A DNA stretch of 64,000 nt from Isoetes taiwanensis (lineage: Eukaryota; Streptophyta; Lycopodiopsida; Isoetales; Isoetaceae), in assembly GCA_021234155.1 (NCBI GenBank), contig JAJEKV010000031.1, positions 4,418,835-4,482,834 of the forward strand, in the 5' to 3' direction. The notes under the pieces are model-generated. The model had not been told where the DNA came from. It ran no database searches and was given only the letters and a program-made list of their open reading frames with translations. Below are positions 52,908 through 64,000 of the stretch, piece after piece; positions within the stretch are counted from its first letter, which is position 1, and each line of letters starts with the position of its first letter. Made by a program: the position numbers and the translations under genes.

Positions 52908-55041
52908 CCTTGCAAGTCAACGTTGGTTCCTTCTTATCGAGCTATTTCATTTTTTCATAAGTTTTATATGCCTTTTATCCTTAATTGGCACTGCTGGAGA
53001 AATTAAACTTGCATCTATGTGGGAATCTATCGAACCAACTGCACTTTCTTCTTAACGCGTAAGATAGCTGTGTTCAAAAGAACGCTTGTTGATGGTGGTT
53101 TTGGGATGGCAAATTCCTAGAGAACTCGCATAGAATACCAAAGGGATTCCTATAAATTAAAAAGAATTGATACAATCAGAGAAACTTCATGACTTTGAAA
53201 GAAAAGAGACAACTACCTTTTCCTTTGATTCTTTTAAAGCCGGTGCACCGAACACCTGGCATGTCTCATTTGCCTGAAAAAGAAATTTACCAAATATATT
53301 GACCAAAACAAAAGCACTTAACCTCGAAGCTTTGTGCAGTGTATCAGCTTCATATCAACATGTTCCTCGAATAACATGTTTTGCTTTGCGTCCACCACCT
53401 CAAAAAGTTCTCGCAATAAAAGGCACTCTTTAGTCATACTTGCAAATAAATAACGTATGTTAAAGGAGAAAGTCAGAACTACTCAAGGATACATTAGATG
53501 TGGGCCAATGTATATAACCCATGCTAGTTAACTTCAATGTAGGCATGCCACCATTTCTATCGCATTATCTGGGCCTTCTAAATGAACCAGCCCATTTAAC
53601 TTGCCTATCTTATAAATGAATTGTACTTTCTCGCCCCATTTTCAACACATCTGCATTAAGACGTGAGGTAAAATAAAGATGAGTTCTGCTTTAGCTACAA
53701 TGTAGTCTATGCTTTCTCTCACCAACGCTAATTCAAACATGGTTTATTTTGGATCCTCAAATAATGACAGAATTATTAAATCCCTCATTATAAAATTTTT
53801 GGCTAGTTTAATTACCCACATTGACATTATGTTCTCGTGATATGCTTTACATATGATGTCTTGATCTGCTATGGCATCTTCTAATATAATCATCCATCCA
53901 TCTCTCTCCAGAGCAAAGCAACCAAAACAAAGCATAAAGGCTAGAACAACAAAATAGAATTTTACCTCAAGCATGCTCGTATCAGCCTCGCATGTCCACT
54001 TACTTATCTTATAAACGATCTGTGGAGGGTATAGAAAGCCATTGGCCCGCAGAAAACCAATGGGCAAAACACTTCACATTCATGGCTAAGCATCAGTTGT
54101 CAAGAACTACTTGAACATGAGGTTTAACACCGCAATAGCGGCCCTTATGACTACTCTATATTAGGAAACAACTCACCTAAATTTGTGCATTGTTGTCTTT
54201 TGCTCCGCTTCCATGAGAGGCTTCCTACAAAGTAATTGATTAGTAATGCTAGAGTTTTGAACCTTCTGTGCATTTCTTGATCCATAAAAAACTCGGGAAG
54301 TGGAGAACCTTAAATGGAAAGACGTGAGCCTAGATATGAACTTACATGTTTCCAAAATTCAAACTCAGAATATTATTTTAATGACGCCCATATAAATGTT
54401 GCATGACCTCATAATAACAATATATCTTAGAAGTAATCAATATCCGAAATTTACCCATCAACAAGAAAGCATAGCAAGTTCGCTTCACCTACTTACGATC
54501 GTAGAAAAATATCTCCTCTTTCACGACCACTTAAAATGGTGGGCTTTACCCTGCCATCCAAGCAAAGAAAAAATAAGTCCAATGCTATTCACAAATTTTG
54601 AGACAAACGCTTTTGCTTATTGGACTTACTGATTTTCCTTTGCAACGACAGTAATGATTTTAGAAAGTTTACATTATATCCAACTCCAAGATCCAATCAA
54701 AGAATAGGTAATCTCTACTATAATCTATCCATCCATCTCCAGAGCAGTTAAACTAAACAAAGCATAAAGGCTAGAACAACAAATAGATATAGCCGAACTC
54801 CAAAGATTCACCGAAAAGAATAGGTAACCCAGAGATTGTCCTTAAGATACTGAGGAGGGATATAAATGGTGCTATCACTCTAGCCCGGTTGGGTGCTATT
54901 GTCACTGCCTAACCCTAGCAAAAAAAAAAAATGTTATTTTAAAGAATCTTTACGCGGGTATCATCATCTCCATTGATTTCATCAACTGGGCCACCCCAAA
55001 TTAGGGGTGGGTCCAACATTCTATACAATAACATTATAATA
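52908..55041. other. Gene-poor stretch
   Basis: No supported gene. The phrase CATCCATCTC followed by CAGAGCA, ACAAAGCATAAAGGCTAGAACAAC occurs near 53893-53950 and 54729-54780, pointing to diverged local duplication. Confidence 0.5.
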
Positions 55042-55068
55042 CTAGTAATGAATTCCACTTGGCCGGGC
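55042..55068 (-). mobile_element. Probable degenerate Helitron 3' terminus
   Basis: On minus, ATTTATGCCCGGCCAAGTGG leads to AATTCATTACTAGT, resembling the Helitron B 3' end (hairpin, then ACCATTACTAGT). On the other side of CTAG the sequence TATTATAATGTTATTG resembles a Helitron 5' start lacking its TC, so two elements may abut here. Confidence 0.45.
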
Positions 55069-55094
55069 ATAAATTAGGAACCCTTTTAATTCTT

Positions 55095-56275
55095 TTCTTT
55101 TTATTCTCCCTTTTTTTTTCTTAACCCTCCCTGCCTCCCTTCCCTTCATCCTCTCTTTTCCGACTGCCTTTTTCCCTTCCTTTTAACTCTTCTTCCACTC
55201 CACTCTCCCCTTTCCCCTTTTCCCCCTTCCTCCCTCTTCCTTTTCCCCCCTCTTTTCCTTTTCTCCCTTTCTTCCCTACTCCCATGAGATTTGCCTCTTT
55301 ATTTCAATCTTTCATGCCCTTTTCTTCCCCCCTAACTCTCCTCTCCTTGATCACTCTTCCCCCATCTCTTTCCGCATTCTCTCTCCCCTTTCTCCCTCAT
55401 GCCTCCCCTCCTTTTCCCCCGCCTTAACTTTCCCGACCTTTTCATAATTCTCCCACCCTTCGCTTTGCCCGTCTTTTTCCCTCTCTTTTCCCCTCTTCCT
55501 TTATTTTCCCCTTTCTACATGCCTCTTTTCCATCCCCTTTCTCTCAACCTTTATGCAATCCTTTTCCTTCTCTTCCCATCCCCTTTTCCCTTCCACCTTC
55601 TCCTTTGTTTTTCTTTTCTTTCCCTCCCCATACTCTCTTTTTCTCTTTTTCATTCTCACCCTTCCTCTTCCCTCTTTTTTCCGTGGCCCTTTCTCCTCCT
55701 CTTTTCCCCTCTTTTTCCTCCATTCCCTTGTTCCCCAATCTCTTTACCTTATTCGGACTTCCTAATCCTCCCATCCTTTCACTCTTCCTCTTTTTCCCTC
55801 GATGTCTTTCTCTCTTTCTCCACCCTTCCCTTCCCTTTCTCCTTACGTCCTTTTCTCCCCTTCCTCTTCCTTTTCCCGACCTCTTGTTCCCCACCCTTTG
55901 TCGACTGACTCTCCCCCACCCTTTCCTCCATCCTCGATAAGCCTTTTATCGATTTCTCTCTTTCTTCAACTTTCCCTCCTTCCTTTTTTCACGACCTTTT
56001 TCTCTTTTTCGCCCTTCCTGTCTTTGTCCTTTTCCCCTCTTTCTCCTTTTACTTTTCTTTTCCCATGGACCTTGTGAACCTTTTCTTATTTTCCTTACCT
56101 TTTCTCCTTTTCCCCATTTACCCTTCACGGTTCTTTTCCCCTTTCCCCTTCCCCTATCTTCTATTTCCTTTATCTCCCCTTTTCTTCTTCCACTTTTTAT
56201 TCCTTTTCTTCCCCTTTTATTTCTATTTTCCATTTTCCTCTTTTCCCCTCCCCTTTTCTCCCATCGCTTTGATCC
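55095..56275 (-). repeat. Polypyrimidine tract, about 1.18 kb
   Basis: Almost only C and T on plus (polypurine on minus), of the same word composition as the 44.2-46.0 kb tracts but in opposite orientation. Frames of up to 169 codons inside (Phe/Ser/Pro/Leu) are composition artefacts. It starts about 30 bp after the degenerate Helitron end at 55068. Confidence 0.9.
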
Positions 56276-59200
56276 GCCGATCGAGGAACCGCATTGCCGC
56301 GAATAAGATGAACGTAGTTGAAGATACATCATCCCAATTACTTCGTCAATCAAACTCGCATCCACGAAATCTTTACTGAATACCACGCTTATAATTTTAT
56401 AAAAAGATAAGATAGCAAATTACACCTATCCATTGCGGAAATCAATCGACGTTCGACTCAGTTTTGTTTTAATACCTATTCACGACTAATCTTTATAAGC
56501 CTACTCAACTGGATCTCCTTGTGGAGCATAAAAAGCCATCCTTTGATTACATACAAACAGCGATGTAGCAATCGGTGTTTGTATTCCCCGGAAAGCATGG
56601 TTTTATCTTTATCGGTCCGCTTCGGCAATATAAAGTTTTATGTCATGAAGAAAACCCCAATTTGATCCGCTTGATAATATCCGATCATGCAGCGTCGTAA
56701 TCGACTCCCCACCAATCGTGATCATTACGCCTAATCTCGAAGCGCCGAAAGCGCTCAACGTAAAAGATAGTTTATGCCGAAAGCGAAAGGGAAAGTTAAT
56801 CGGTAAGCGAAAGAAAGGAGAAAGAAAGGAAAAGGATCGGCGAAAAGGAGAAGAGGAAAGCGGGTGAGGATTAAAAAGGAAGGAAAAGGTCCCGCTTTGA
56901 TAATTTTAATTTAAACCTGTAATAATCAAGTCTCTTTCCTGTTTAGACCAGCATGGCTTAATGGTTAACGTAATAAATTGTCGTAAGGTAACAGTTATTT
57001 CGCTGGCTATTTCGAGATTTTCCTTAGCTTACTTTATGACCTGCGCTTCATCGAGGAACCTCGCTTCTTTGTTAGCATGTTGATAAAAGACCGTCTCTTT
57101 GCTCGAGTGAAGTACCGGAAAGTAATTGAAACCTTCTGCCATAAATAAAATGCCCCAAACCGAAAACGGTTTCCACGTCATCGTGAAAGAATGAATGGTA
57201 AAATTAAGTAATAAACCAGATCCATGATGGTGTACTCAAAAAGAAGGTACTGATGAGACCTTAATCTGGGACAAAATAAAGTTAAAATGAGGTGCAACTA
57301 TGGTCATGGTCTACTGGTGAAGTGGCGATTTTTGATAACAAGATAAACCTCCATCCGCTGGTATTAATTATGTTATGAATGTCTTTAAGATGATTTCAAC
57401 TGAAGAGTTCAGCAAAACTTTATGATGCGCATCACCCACATTCCCAAGATTAAGATTTGTTAAAAGGAATAAATGCGTTTAATCTTTATTGTTTCTCTTT
57501 GTTTATTTTCCCTGGCGAACCGTTTGGCGTCTTGGTCGCAAAAAGGATCGCTTTCGGTCCAAATTTTAAATTTTGTGATCGCGCAAATTCAACGTTCAAA
57601 ATGTTCAAAATATGCCTACTGATGGTTTCTGCTATTTTAGATCGATTTTGATTTTATTCCACGCCAAGGTTAACCGGATCTTAACTTATATCTATTAGCT
57701 TGCGACTCATAACCAAAAAGAATCTACTGTTTAAAAGATTTTTCCTTCACCGTGGTATCCGATAAGCGCTTAAGCAATGATCCTATTGTTTGTAATCGCC
57801 GGCCCCATATTATTGTTCATTGATGCATCTTGCACGCATAATCGAGCTTAAATGGCATTTTCGGCGATACTAAATGGTAAACCACTACCATCCATTGCTG
57901 GCGTATCGTATGTAATCAATTTGTTCCCCGAGATTTGTGGAGGGAACCTGCAAGTTTATTTCTCCCCGTTTCAGATAACGATGCATTGATAATTTAATGC
58001 TAAGTTTAAGCAACCGAAACATTCAATGATATCAATAATGGGATGAGCGGTTCGCGAACATCAGGGTTTATACCTAAGATTTGCTTCGCGTTTCACCTGA
58101 GATGTTTTGAATAACTGGTAATAAGCGCATCGGTTGTTAAGGTTTCAGGAAGAGATTATCCGCAAATCAGGAAGTTTTTCCTTTTTTTTGAATACATGAA
58201 GTTGACAGAATTGCATAGGGTGTTCTGAGGTTCAAGCAAGAACTCCTTATGACTATTTTTGCTTCTTTTTCCTAATATGACCTTTTATGAGAAGGTTCAA
58301 TAGTAAAATGGCTTTGCTACTCTTTAATTTGTACATGTATTTCTTGCTTTGATTCGAAATTAATGCTACTATCCTCAAGGGTATTAAGTACCCACAGTGG
58401 CACATCCATTAGTCATGAGTGCCATCACCAAATAGAGCAAAGAAGAATTCATTGTGACAAGTTGTTTAGCAATGTTTTCCTATAGCCACATCACAATGCA
58501 TCCGACAAACTAAGCAATGACATCTTAACCGCTTGCATCACTAGTCATGGTCCAATAGATGTTGATTTAATGGGAGACATCTTGTACGACCAAGGGCTCA
58601 AGCATCATAACATTTTCTAATAGATACTAAATGGCAATGTGACCATCATCCAAGAAGCATGCATGGTGCATGTGTAATCAAAAATTCTTTTGCTCCAGAT
58701 AAATATTTGTGGATGGCCGCCTAGCTTTGGAGCCCGATTTTTGTTTTAATTCCTTTCAAGGATGTACATAGCCTATTGGCAAAACAGTATGTTTTCGATG
58801 CTCTTAGTCCACTTTTTAGAATATTTGAAAAGCAGCTCACACAAACTATCACTTAAATGGAATTCTTACACATCTCTAGCCACGCATCCATTGTAGTGGT
58901 CGACGACAAATGAGATGCATACATTATAATTTCCGCCATAATCGATTTTTCAGGTCATTGATGTAGAGCTGCAAATAGAGGAAGTTCTCAAATCATTTTA
59001 TTTGGTTGAAATCCTATCGTTTTAGGAACTCTAAAACAAAGAAGAAATGATAAGGTGGCCTAAAAAAGGGTTTTTTAGTAGATCCAACTTCCATTTTTGC
59101 CGTGACATGTTGTCCATTGTTCAACGAAGACCCTGCGGACCCAACTTCCATTTTTATTATTGGGTGATGTCATGTCATGCATGAAAATAATATTTCGCAT

Positions 59201-60820
59201 TAATCTGCGGGCCCACTATCCATTCCTCCTTTATCCCACCATTCATCCAATAAACACATACCTGAATAAATGTAGAGTATTCCCACAATTCCAAAATACC
59301 TTCCTTCCTTCCTTCCTTCCTATTAGAACTGGCTAAATCCTATGAAATAAACATCATTCCACTATCTAATATTGTCGCTCAAGAACACGAGGCTTTAAAG
59401 ACGATAACATTCTCGCATTGCTCATCCCTCCTCATACCCATCCCTCCCAGCTGTGGTGCCACTTTGTAACCGAATACATGACTATTATAATGCACACTAT
59501 AGAATTTTACAAGTCATGTTGTCATCAAACAATATGATAAAGGAACTAAATGCAATGATAACTTCCATTTAGATTATTAAGCTTCTAGATAGTGCTAATT
59601 AGTTTACAACTCACTTGATGGACAAACATAAATAACGTGCGGTTTATTAAGCTGTAAACCTATTGCCTACAGCATTGGAGCAATGTGTACTGCCTTGGCC
59701 ATAACATTGTCCCGCTTTTGTTATCATTATCTTTATCTAACTTCACATGACAAAATGCCCAAAGAATCCAGGCACTTTTCTAGTATTATATGTTTTGGTT
59801 AACCGGTCGATGCAAAATCGTTTGTGCCCAAGACACATAATGTAACATACAATAGTGCACTAGCATTTGCACCATTTGGAGTTTAATATAGAGCAATTTA
59901 ATACCGAGGCCCATATTAGTTTCAAGATCCATGAACAAGTGTACCATAGAATTGTGCCAGAATCCCAACCTAGTGAGAAATCAAAGTATTCTAATTATAT
60001 ATTTTAGACATAGAATGGCATCAAATCTAGAAAACCCACAAAATGCGATTGTAACCTGAAACTATTAAAACACTGACCGTAAGAATTGGAAAAATATCAA
60101 TTCATTTGCGTAAGCTCTAGCAAATGATGTACAGTTTAAGAGGATGCTCAATTAGCAAATGCAAAACTTGAATATAGCCAAGCTCTCTTACCTCTAGCTT
60201 CGTGGATGATTGTTGTGGTCCATCCGAAGCTAAGAAGATTATATGCTTTAAGGGCTTAGATATCTACGTCACTGCCTTCTGTGCTTGAGATAGAATTGCT
60301 AAGGCCTACTATCATTCTTTTGGTTGCTCCCGCTACAACATTTGACCCTTGAGATCATTTTAAGATTTTAATCCAAATTCTCGTAGTTGTATTTGTCTTT
60401 GGCTTGGACTTTAATAAAGTTTGACTCCTTCCGTAAAAATGAAAAAAAAAAAAAACAAAAAAAATTTTGGTCAATTAACATGTTCTCAGAAAAGACGCTC
60501 GTATTGAAACGCTAGAAACCAATATAAGTAATAATAACATCAAGCATTATGTCATATTAAAGGATAGATAGACAGAGAAGATAATATAAGCATGCATTTC
60601 AATAAAATGCCTACTTTAAATAATACAATAACTGGACAAGACATGCTTGTAATAAGTGCATTGAAGAGAACCCTAATACTTAATGATACTAAAAAATACC
60701 TGGCCACAAACTTGTGCAATTTTATTCAACATATCCGCCAATATATGCTACTAAACATTTGAATACTCAACACATAAATTTAGACTCGACTAACAATTCG
60801 AATATCCATAATTTTGAATT
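56276..60820. other. Gene-poor stretch
   Basis: No supported gene. 56280-58200 has a somewhat different composition (many CGC, CGG and TCGG words in otherwise AT-rich DNA). A TTCC microsatellite lies at 59301-59319. Confidence 0.5.
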
Positions 60821-60825
60821 ATGCA

Positions 60826-61490
60826 AGTATACCCAAGCTTGTTGAGGCTTGTCCTTTGAGACTTGTTGAATGTGTGTCCCGAGGCAAGTTTAACTCTTTG
60901 TCTTCATAGGCCTTACTCACAACTTTCCTCAACATAGAAACATCTCCGGCCAAGGAATCAAAGAAGGTCTTCTTGATAACTTCGGCCATGATATTTGGAT
61001 TGAATTGAATAGGGAGCGAGCGCATCCCAATCAATGTGGTTCCTCATCTATTAAATGCGAGAGAGCTTACCAAGCAGGGAATCATCATCAAGGTTCAACC
61101 GGAAATGAAGGAGACCAACAGGAAAGACCATGAGGTCACCGGGTTGCAAGGTCTTGACATAGAGGGTATTATTGGAGGAGACAAACTGCAGTAAAGTTTT
61201 ACCGTAGATGACGGAGAACTCCTGAGCCACGAGGATGGACGCAGGGATGGGTTAAGGCCATCGCACAAAAATCGACGCGCAAAGGAGAGGCTTTTGGGTA
61301 TTGAGAGCGGAAACTTTTCAGCCGGTCGGCGTTGGCCCCTGGTGCCGAGGTTGTTGGTGACGAGGTTTTGAGGAACTCGCCGCGGTAGACACAAAATCAT
61401 CGCACAATGCGACAAAGGCATTCTTCTTGCGGTGGTAATCCATTGATCCGGCCGCGACTTTGTCAGTCTGTGATCCGCCATCGCTAGAAT
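60826..61490 (-). pseudogene. Germin-like (cupin) protein pseudogene
   Basis: Minus-strand frames shift several times but keep the cupin order. [14 protein letters not shown] near 61255 corresponds to the germin box 'L.PPH.HPR.SE.L', with the first metal His changed. [20 protein letters not shown] and [15 protein letters not shown] near 61190-61085 correspond to 'GFV.S....L..K.L..GDV.VFP.GL.HFQ.N'. Then SLPIQFNPNIMAEVIKKTFF and SMLRKVVSKAYEDKELNL correspond to the 'F.SQNPGV......AVF' end. Germins are extracellular Mn-binding oxidases or SODs; this copy has lost a ligand and its frame, so it is not expected to work. A GTAAGC-like junction near 61070 may mark an intron. Confidence 0.6.
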
Positions 61491-61689
61491 CTTGAGCTTT
61501 CCGCCGGGCTTTGGGTCAGATACCTAACCCCCATACCACTGTTGTAATCATGATAATCTACATTTTCTCCATTTGAGTATACTTTTGTTGTCCTTTGATA
61601 GCTTCTAACCCTTTATAATTGACATTTCACCGTGTTTACTGCTTCTTTAACCAACTTAACTTATTCCTTTTGGTAACACTATGTCATAT

Positions 61690-62795
61690 GACAGGCACTA
61701 ATGTCATAACGTGTTTGCATCTAATGATATATGATGTGCACCATTAGTGCTCATTATCTGAAAGGCATTAACATGTGCACCATTAGTACCATTAGTACCA
61801 TTAATGCCATTAGTACCATTACACGATAACACTCATTAGTGCTCGGCTATCACCATTAATGACAACACCATTAGTGCCCGCCATTAATGCCTTTCAAACG
61901 ACAAAAGTAATTCAATGAAGTGGCATGTTGGTTGGGCATTGAATTGATCATACATGCTGATAAGGTTGTTGGCAGGGACATCTTTGTCCCATGAACGCGC
62001 CTAAAGGATATCCATGTAAGCTCCTGAATAATAATATTGTTCTATATTCACGTTGATTAAAACAACATGTCCAAATAAATGTTGTTCTAAGAGGATAAAT
62101 AAGATAAACATGTCAACGAGGAGATAAAGGACCAAGAAAAACGCTAGTAAAATGGTATGAGAAGGCATCACTCACGTCGTGACATCGTCACCATTGGTGC
62201 CCCATTATGACAATGTCGCACTAATGGTGATTGTCATTAGTGGTACTCATGGTACTAATGGTTGTCATTAATGCCTTCAATGACAGCACCAATGTACCAC
62301 ATATATCCATTAGTGCCATTAAACATTAGCCATTAGTACCCCATCACCATTAGTGCGCGGTCATTAATGCCTTCTCAATGATAGACAATGATGCGCAATC
62401 TAATGGTGCCCCGCTATATATCCATTAGTGCCTGGCTATTAGGCATCTAATAATGGTGCCTCGCCATTAATGACAAATAATATTAGTGCTCCTACATTAG
62501 TGTCAGACACTAATGTCAGGCATTAATGTCACCATTAGTGCCTGACATTAATGTCAGGCACTAATGGTGACTGTCATTAATGGTACTAATAGTATTAATG
62601 GTACTAATGGTGAATAGTAGCCCGGCCATTAATGCTCAATGACAGTGCACTAATGACAAAATATGTAATCCATTAGTGCCATTAGTACCATTAGTGCCAT
62701 TAGTACCATTAATACCATTAGTGCCTGTCATTAGTGACAGGCACTAATGGTGCCTGTCATATATCCGTTAGTGCCCGTCATTTGAAAGGCACCAT
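61690..62795. repeat. CCATTAGTGCC-type minisatellite
   Basis: Dozens of copies of ACCATTAGTGCC, CCATTAGTACC, CATTAATGCC and their reverse complement (GGCACTAATGGT) in both orientations, without fixed period, densest at 62430-62770. Because both orientations are mixed (TGTCAGGCACTAATGGTGA), the array can fold on itself extensively. Confidence 0.9.
61918..62135 (+). repeat. Direct repeat left of and within the minisatellite, copy 1
   Basis: AGTGGCATGTTGGTTGGGCA, then CATCTTTGTCCCATGAACGC, AAAACAACATGTCCAAATAA and AAAGGACCAAGAAAAACG. Partner at 63151-63343. Confidence 0.8.
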
Positions 62796-63150
62796 TACAA
62801 TTTGTTGGATTATACAATAGTTTGCTTATTTTTGTTTAAAATTTTTATTCTTGATTTTTAATACTTATCACATGAAAAGTTCAATTTTAGAATTTTTGAC
62901 ATGAAAATCAGAAAAATTTTATCGTCATTCCCCCGAAATATAATGAGTGCTCTGTACCTCTCAATCGATCACACATCAATGTCATATATGCCAAATGGAT
63001 AACCGGAAAGCAAAAAGGTCTGCGGGTGCTTTTACATTAAATGTGTTTCAAAGGCGATATTTATACGCCACCGTGAAAGTGTTCAAATCAGCGGCACTAT
63101 AGTTTCCAAAGTTTTAAAAATGCCCGTAATTGAGTTAGTTAATGTGTAAG

Positions 63151-63343
63151 AGAAGTGGCATGTTGGTTGGGCATTGAATTGATCGCATGCTGATAAGGTT
63201 GTTGCAAGACATCTTTGTCCCATGAACGCCTAAACGATAGAATAACATTGTTCTATATCCACGCTTGGACATTTAAAACAACATGTCCAAATAACATGTT
63301 GCTCTAACATGTGAACGCAGGACATAAAAGGACCAAGAAAACG
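63151..63343 (+). repeat. Direct repeat right of the minisatellite, copy 2
   Basis: Same order of phrases as copy 1 with small indels, 1.23 kb downstream. Together the copies bracket most of the minisatellite, so the array expanded within a duplicated unit, or the two are solo remnants of an element. LTR-type ends are not evident. Confidence 0.8.
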
Positions 63344-64000
63344 GATCCGCAACCGGGCAGTGGAAAAGCCCATCACCGCTATGCTACGTGCCTACTTAAA
63401 TGTCTCTTTAAATGCCAAATGGGCGGTGTGGGGCCTTAATGCCCGTGACACTTCGCAAACGCCATGGAGGGGAGAGTTGTGTTCTCACGCTAATATTGCT
63501 TGTTTCTTCAAAGATCCGCAAAACATCGAAGTTCGAGAATGGTAGTAGGCCTGTCATTGATTGCGGCTTACTTACAAGAAATCCCGCGCCCCAAATCAGA
63601 TTCTATAGTCTCGCCCTCGTTGTTGGCTCGTGAGCATGCGTATGATTTCAATCAAGGCAGCCCCGCCGTGCCCTTCTTCCTTCCATGACTGCTTTGTTCG
63701 TGTATCTGCTACGCCCAATGTCTAATTTCTTTGTAGTCCCCCTAGTCAGCCGTCCTTGTTTCATTACGCCATCTCTTTGTTTAGGAAAGACCAATGAGAA
63801 ATGTTGGTGTGGTGTGGCTTCAGAGATACGCTTTAAATTGTCCTTATTGTCCTTCCATAGACTTTGATACGCTTAAATTGGTCTTATTCTTCTTCTAATT
63901 GTTATTTTCCAAGTGTTATTTCTATATTGCTAAATATTCATGGTTGTGTTTATTATCCCGCTCGATGGAAGTGATTATCAATGTGGTTCATGTTGTTGTT
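63344..64000. other. No supported gene at the right edge
   Basis: Three overlapping plus-strand frames of 60-73 codons exist at 63360-63690, but none has family features. Confidence 0.45.

Noticed and set aside
55399-55908. Open frame of 169 codons in the polypyrimidine tract
   Set aside because: Low-complexity Phe/Ser/Pro/Leu translation with equally long frames in other phases and on the other strand.

Overview
This is plant nuclear DNA dominated by transposable elements. It has GT-AG introns, plant-type LINEs, Helitrons, a long LTR element, and fragments of plant gene families (polyol transporter, NIP aquaporin, germin-like protein, protein kinase). The repeat load and a hevein-Hint gene suggest a large-genome non-flowering plant, perhaps a fern; that is inference. 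I see no rRNA, tRNA, CRISPR array or prokaryotic operon. Many paralogous pieces differ by one-base indels, so some frameshifts may be assembly errors.

Layout. 1-3.4 kb: a minus-strand transposase-like frame running off the left edge, then a field of short palindromes with half-site AAATTGGGCG. 3.5-15.1 kb: a non-autonomous LTR element (two 1.54-kb LTRs, an initiator-Met-like primer site, no recognisable gag-pol) that seems to split the palindrome-bearing unit. 15.1-22.0 kb: the same palindromes resume around a decayed multi-exon gene whose first recognised exon begins with the first eight residues of mature histone H3 (ARTKQTAR). It is followed by a basic segment, a ParB-like segment, a helical segment, a methyltransferase-like motif I and an acidic tail. 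A further minus-strand gene lies at 21.3-22.0 kb.

22.3-35.7 kb: a minus-strand five-exon gene encodes a signal peptide, a hevein chitin-binding domain, a Pro/Gly hinge and a Hedgehog-type Hint autoprocessing domain. One Helitron (23923-27957) sits in its last coding exon, and a second (28266-34643), carrying a LINE and a protein-kinase fragment, sits in its last intron. Both have A/T target context, the TCCTATATTATAA-type 5' end and the GCCCAGCAACGCTGGGC hairpin plus CTAG 3' end. Reading across both insertions gives one continuous frame.

36-49 kb: a 3.6-kb foldback-type insertion, another Helitron, LINE fragments, long polypurine tracts, and a degraded duplicate of the 5' half of the hevein-Hint gene with its own LINE-like insertion. 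The duplicate supplies an empty-site comparison for the foldback insertion. 49-64 kb: mostly gene-poor DNA with two degenerate Helitron 3' ends, a 1.2-kb polypyrimidine tract, a germin-like pseudogene and a minisatellite built on the unit ACCATTAGTGCC. The two observations most worth following are the hevein-Hint gene and the palindrome-rich element with the H3-tail mimic, ParB-like segment and methyltransferase-like motif.
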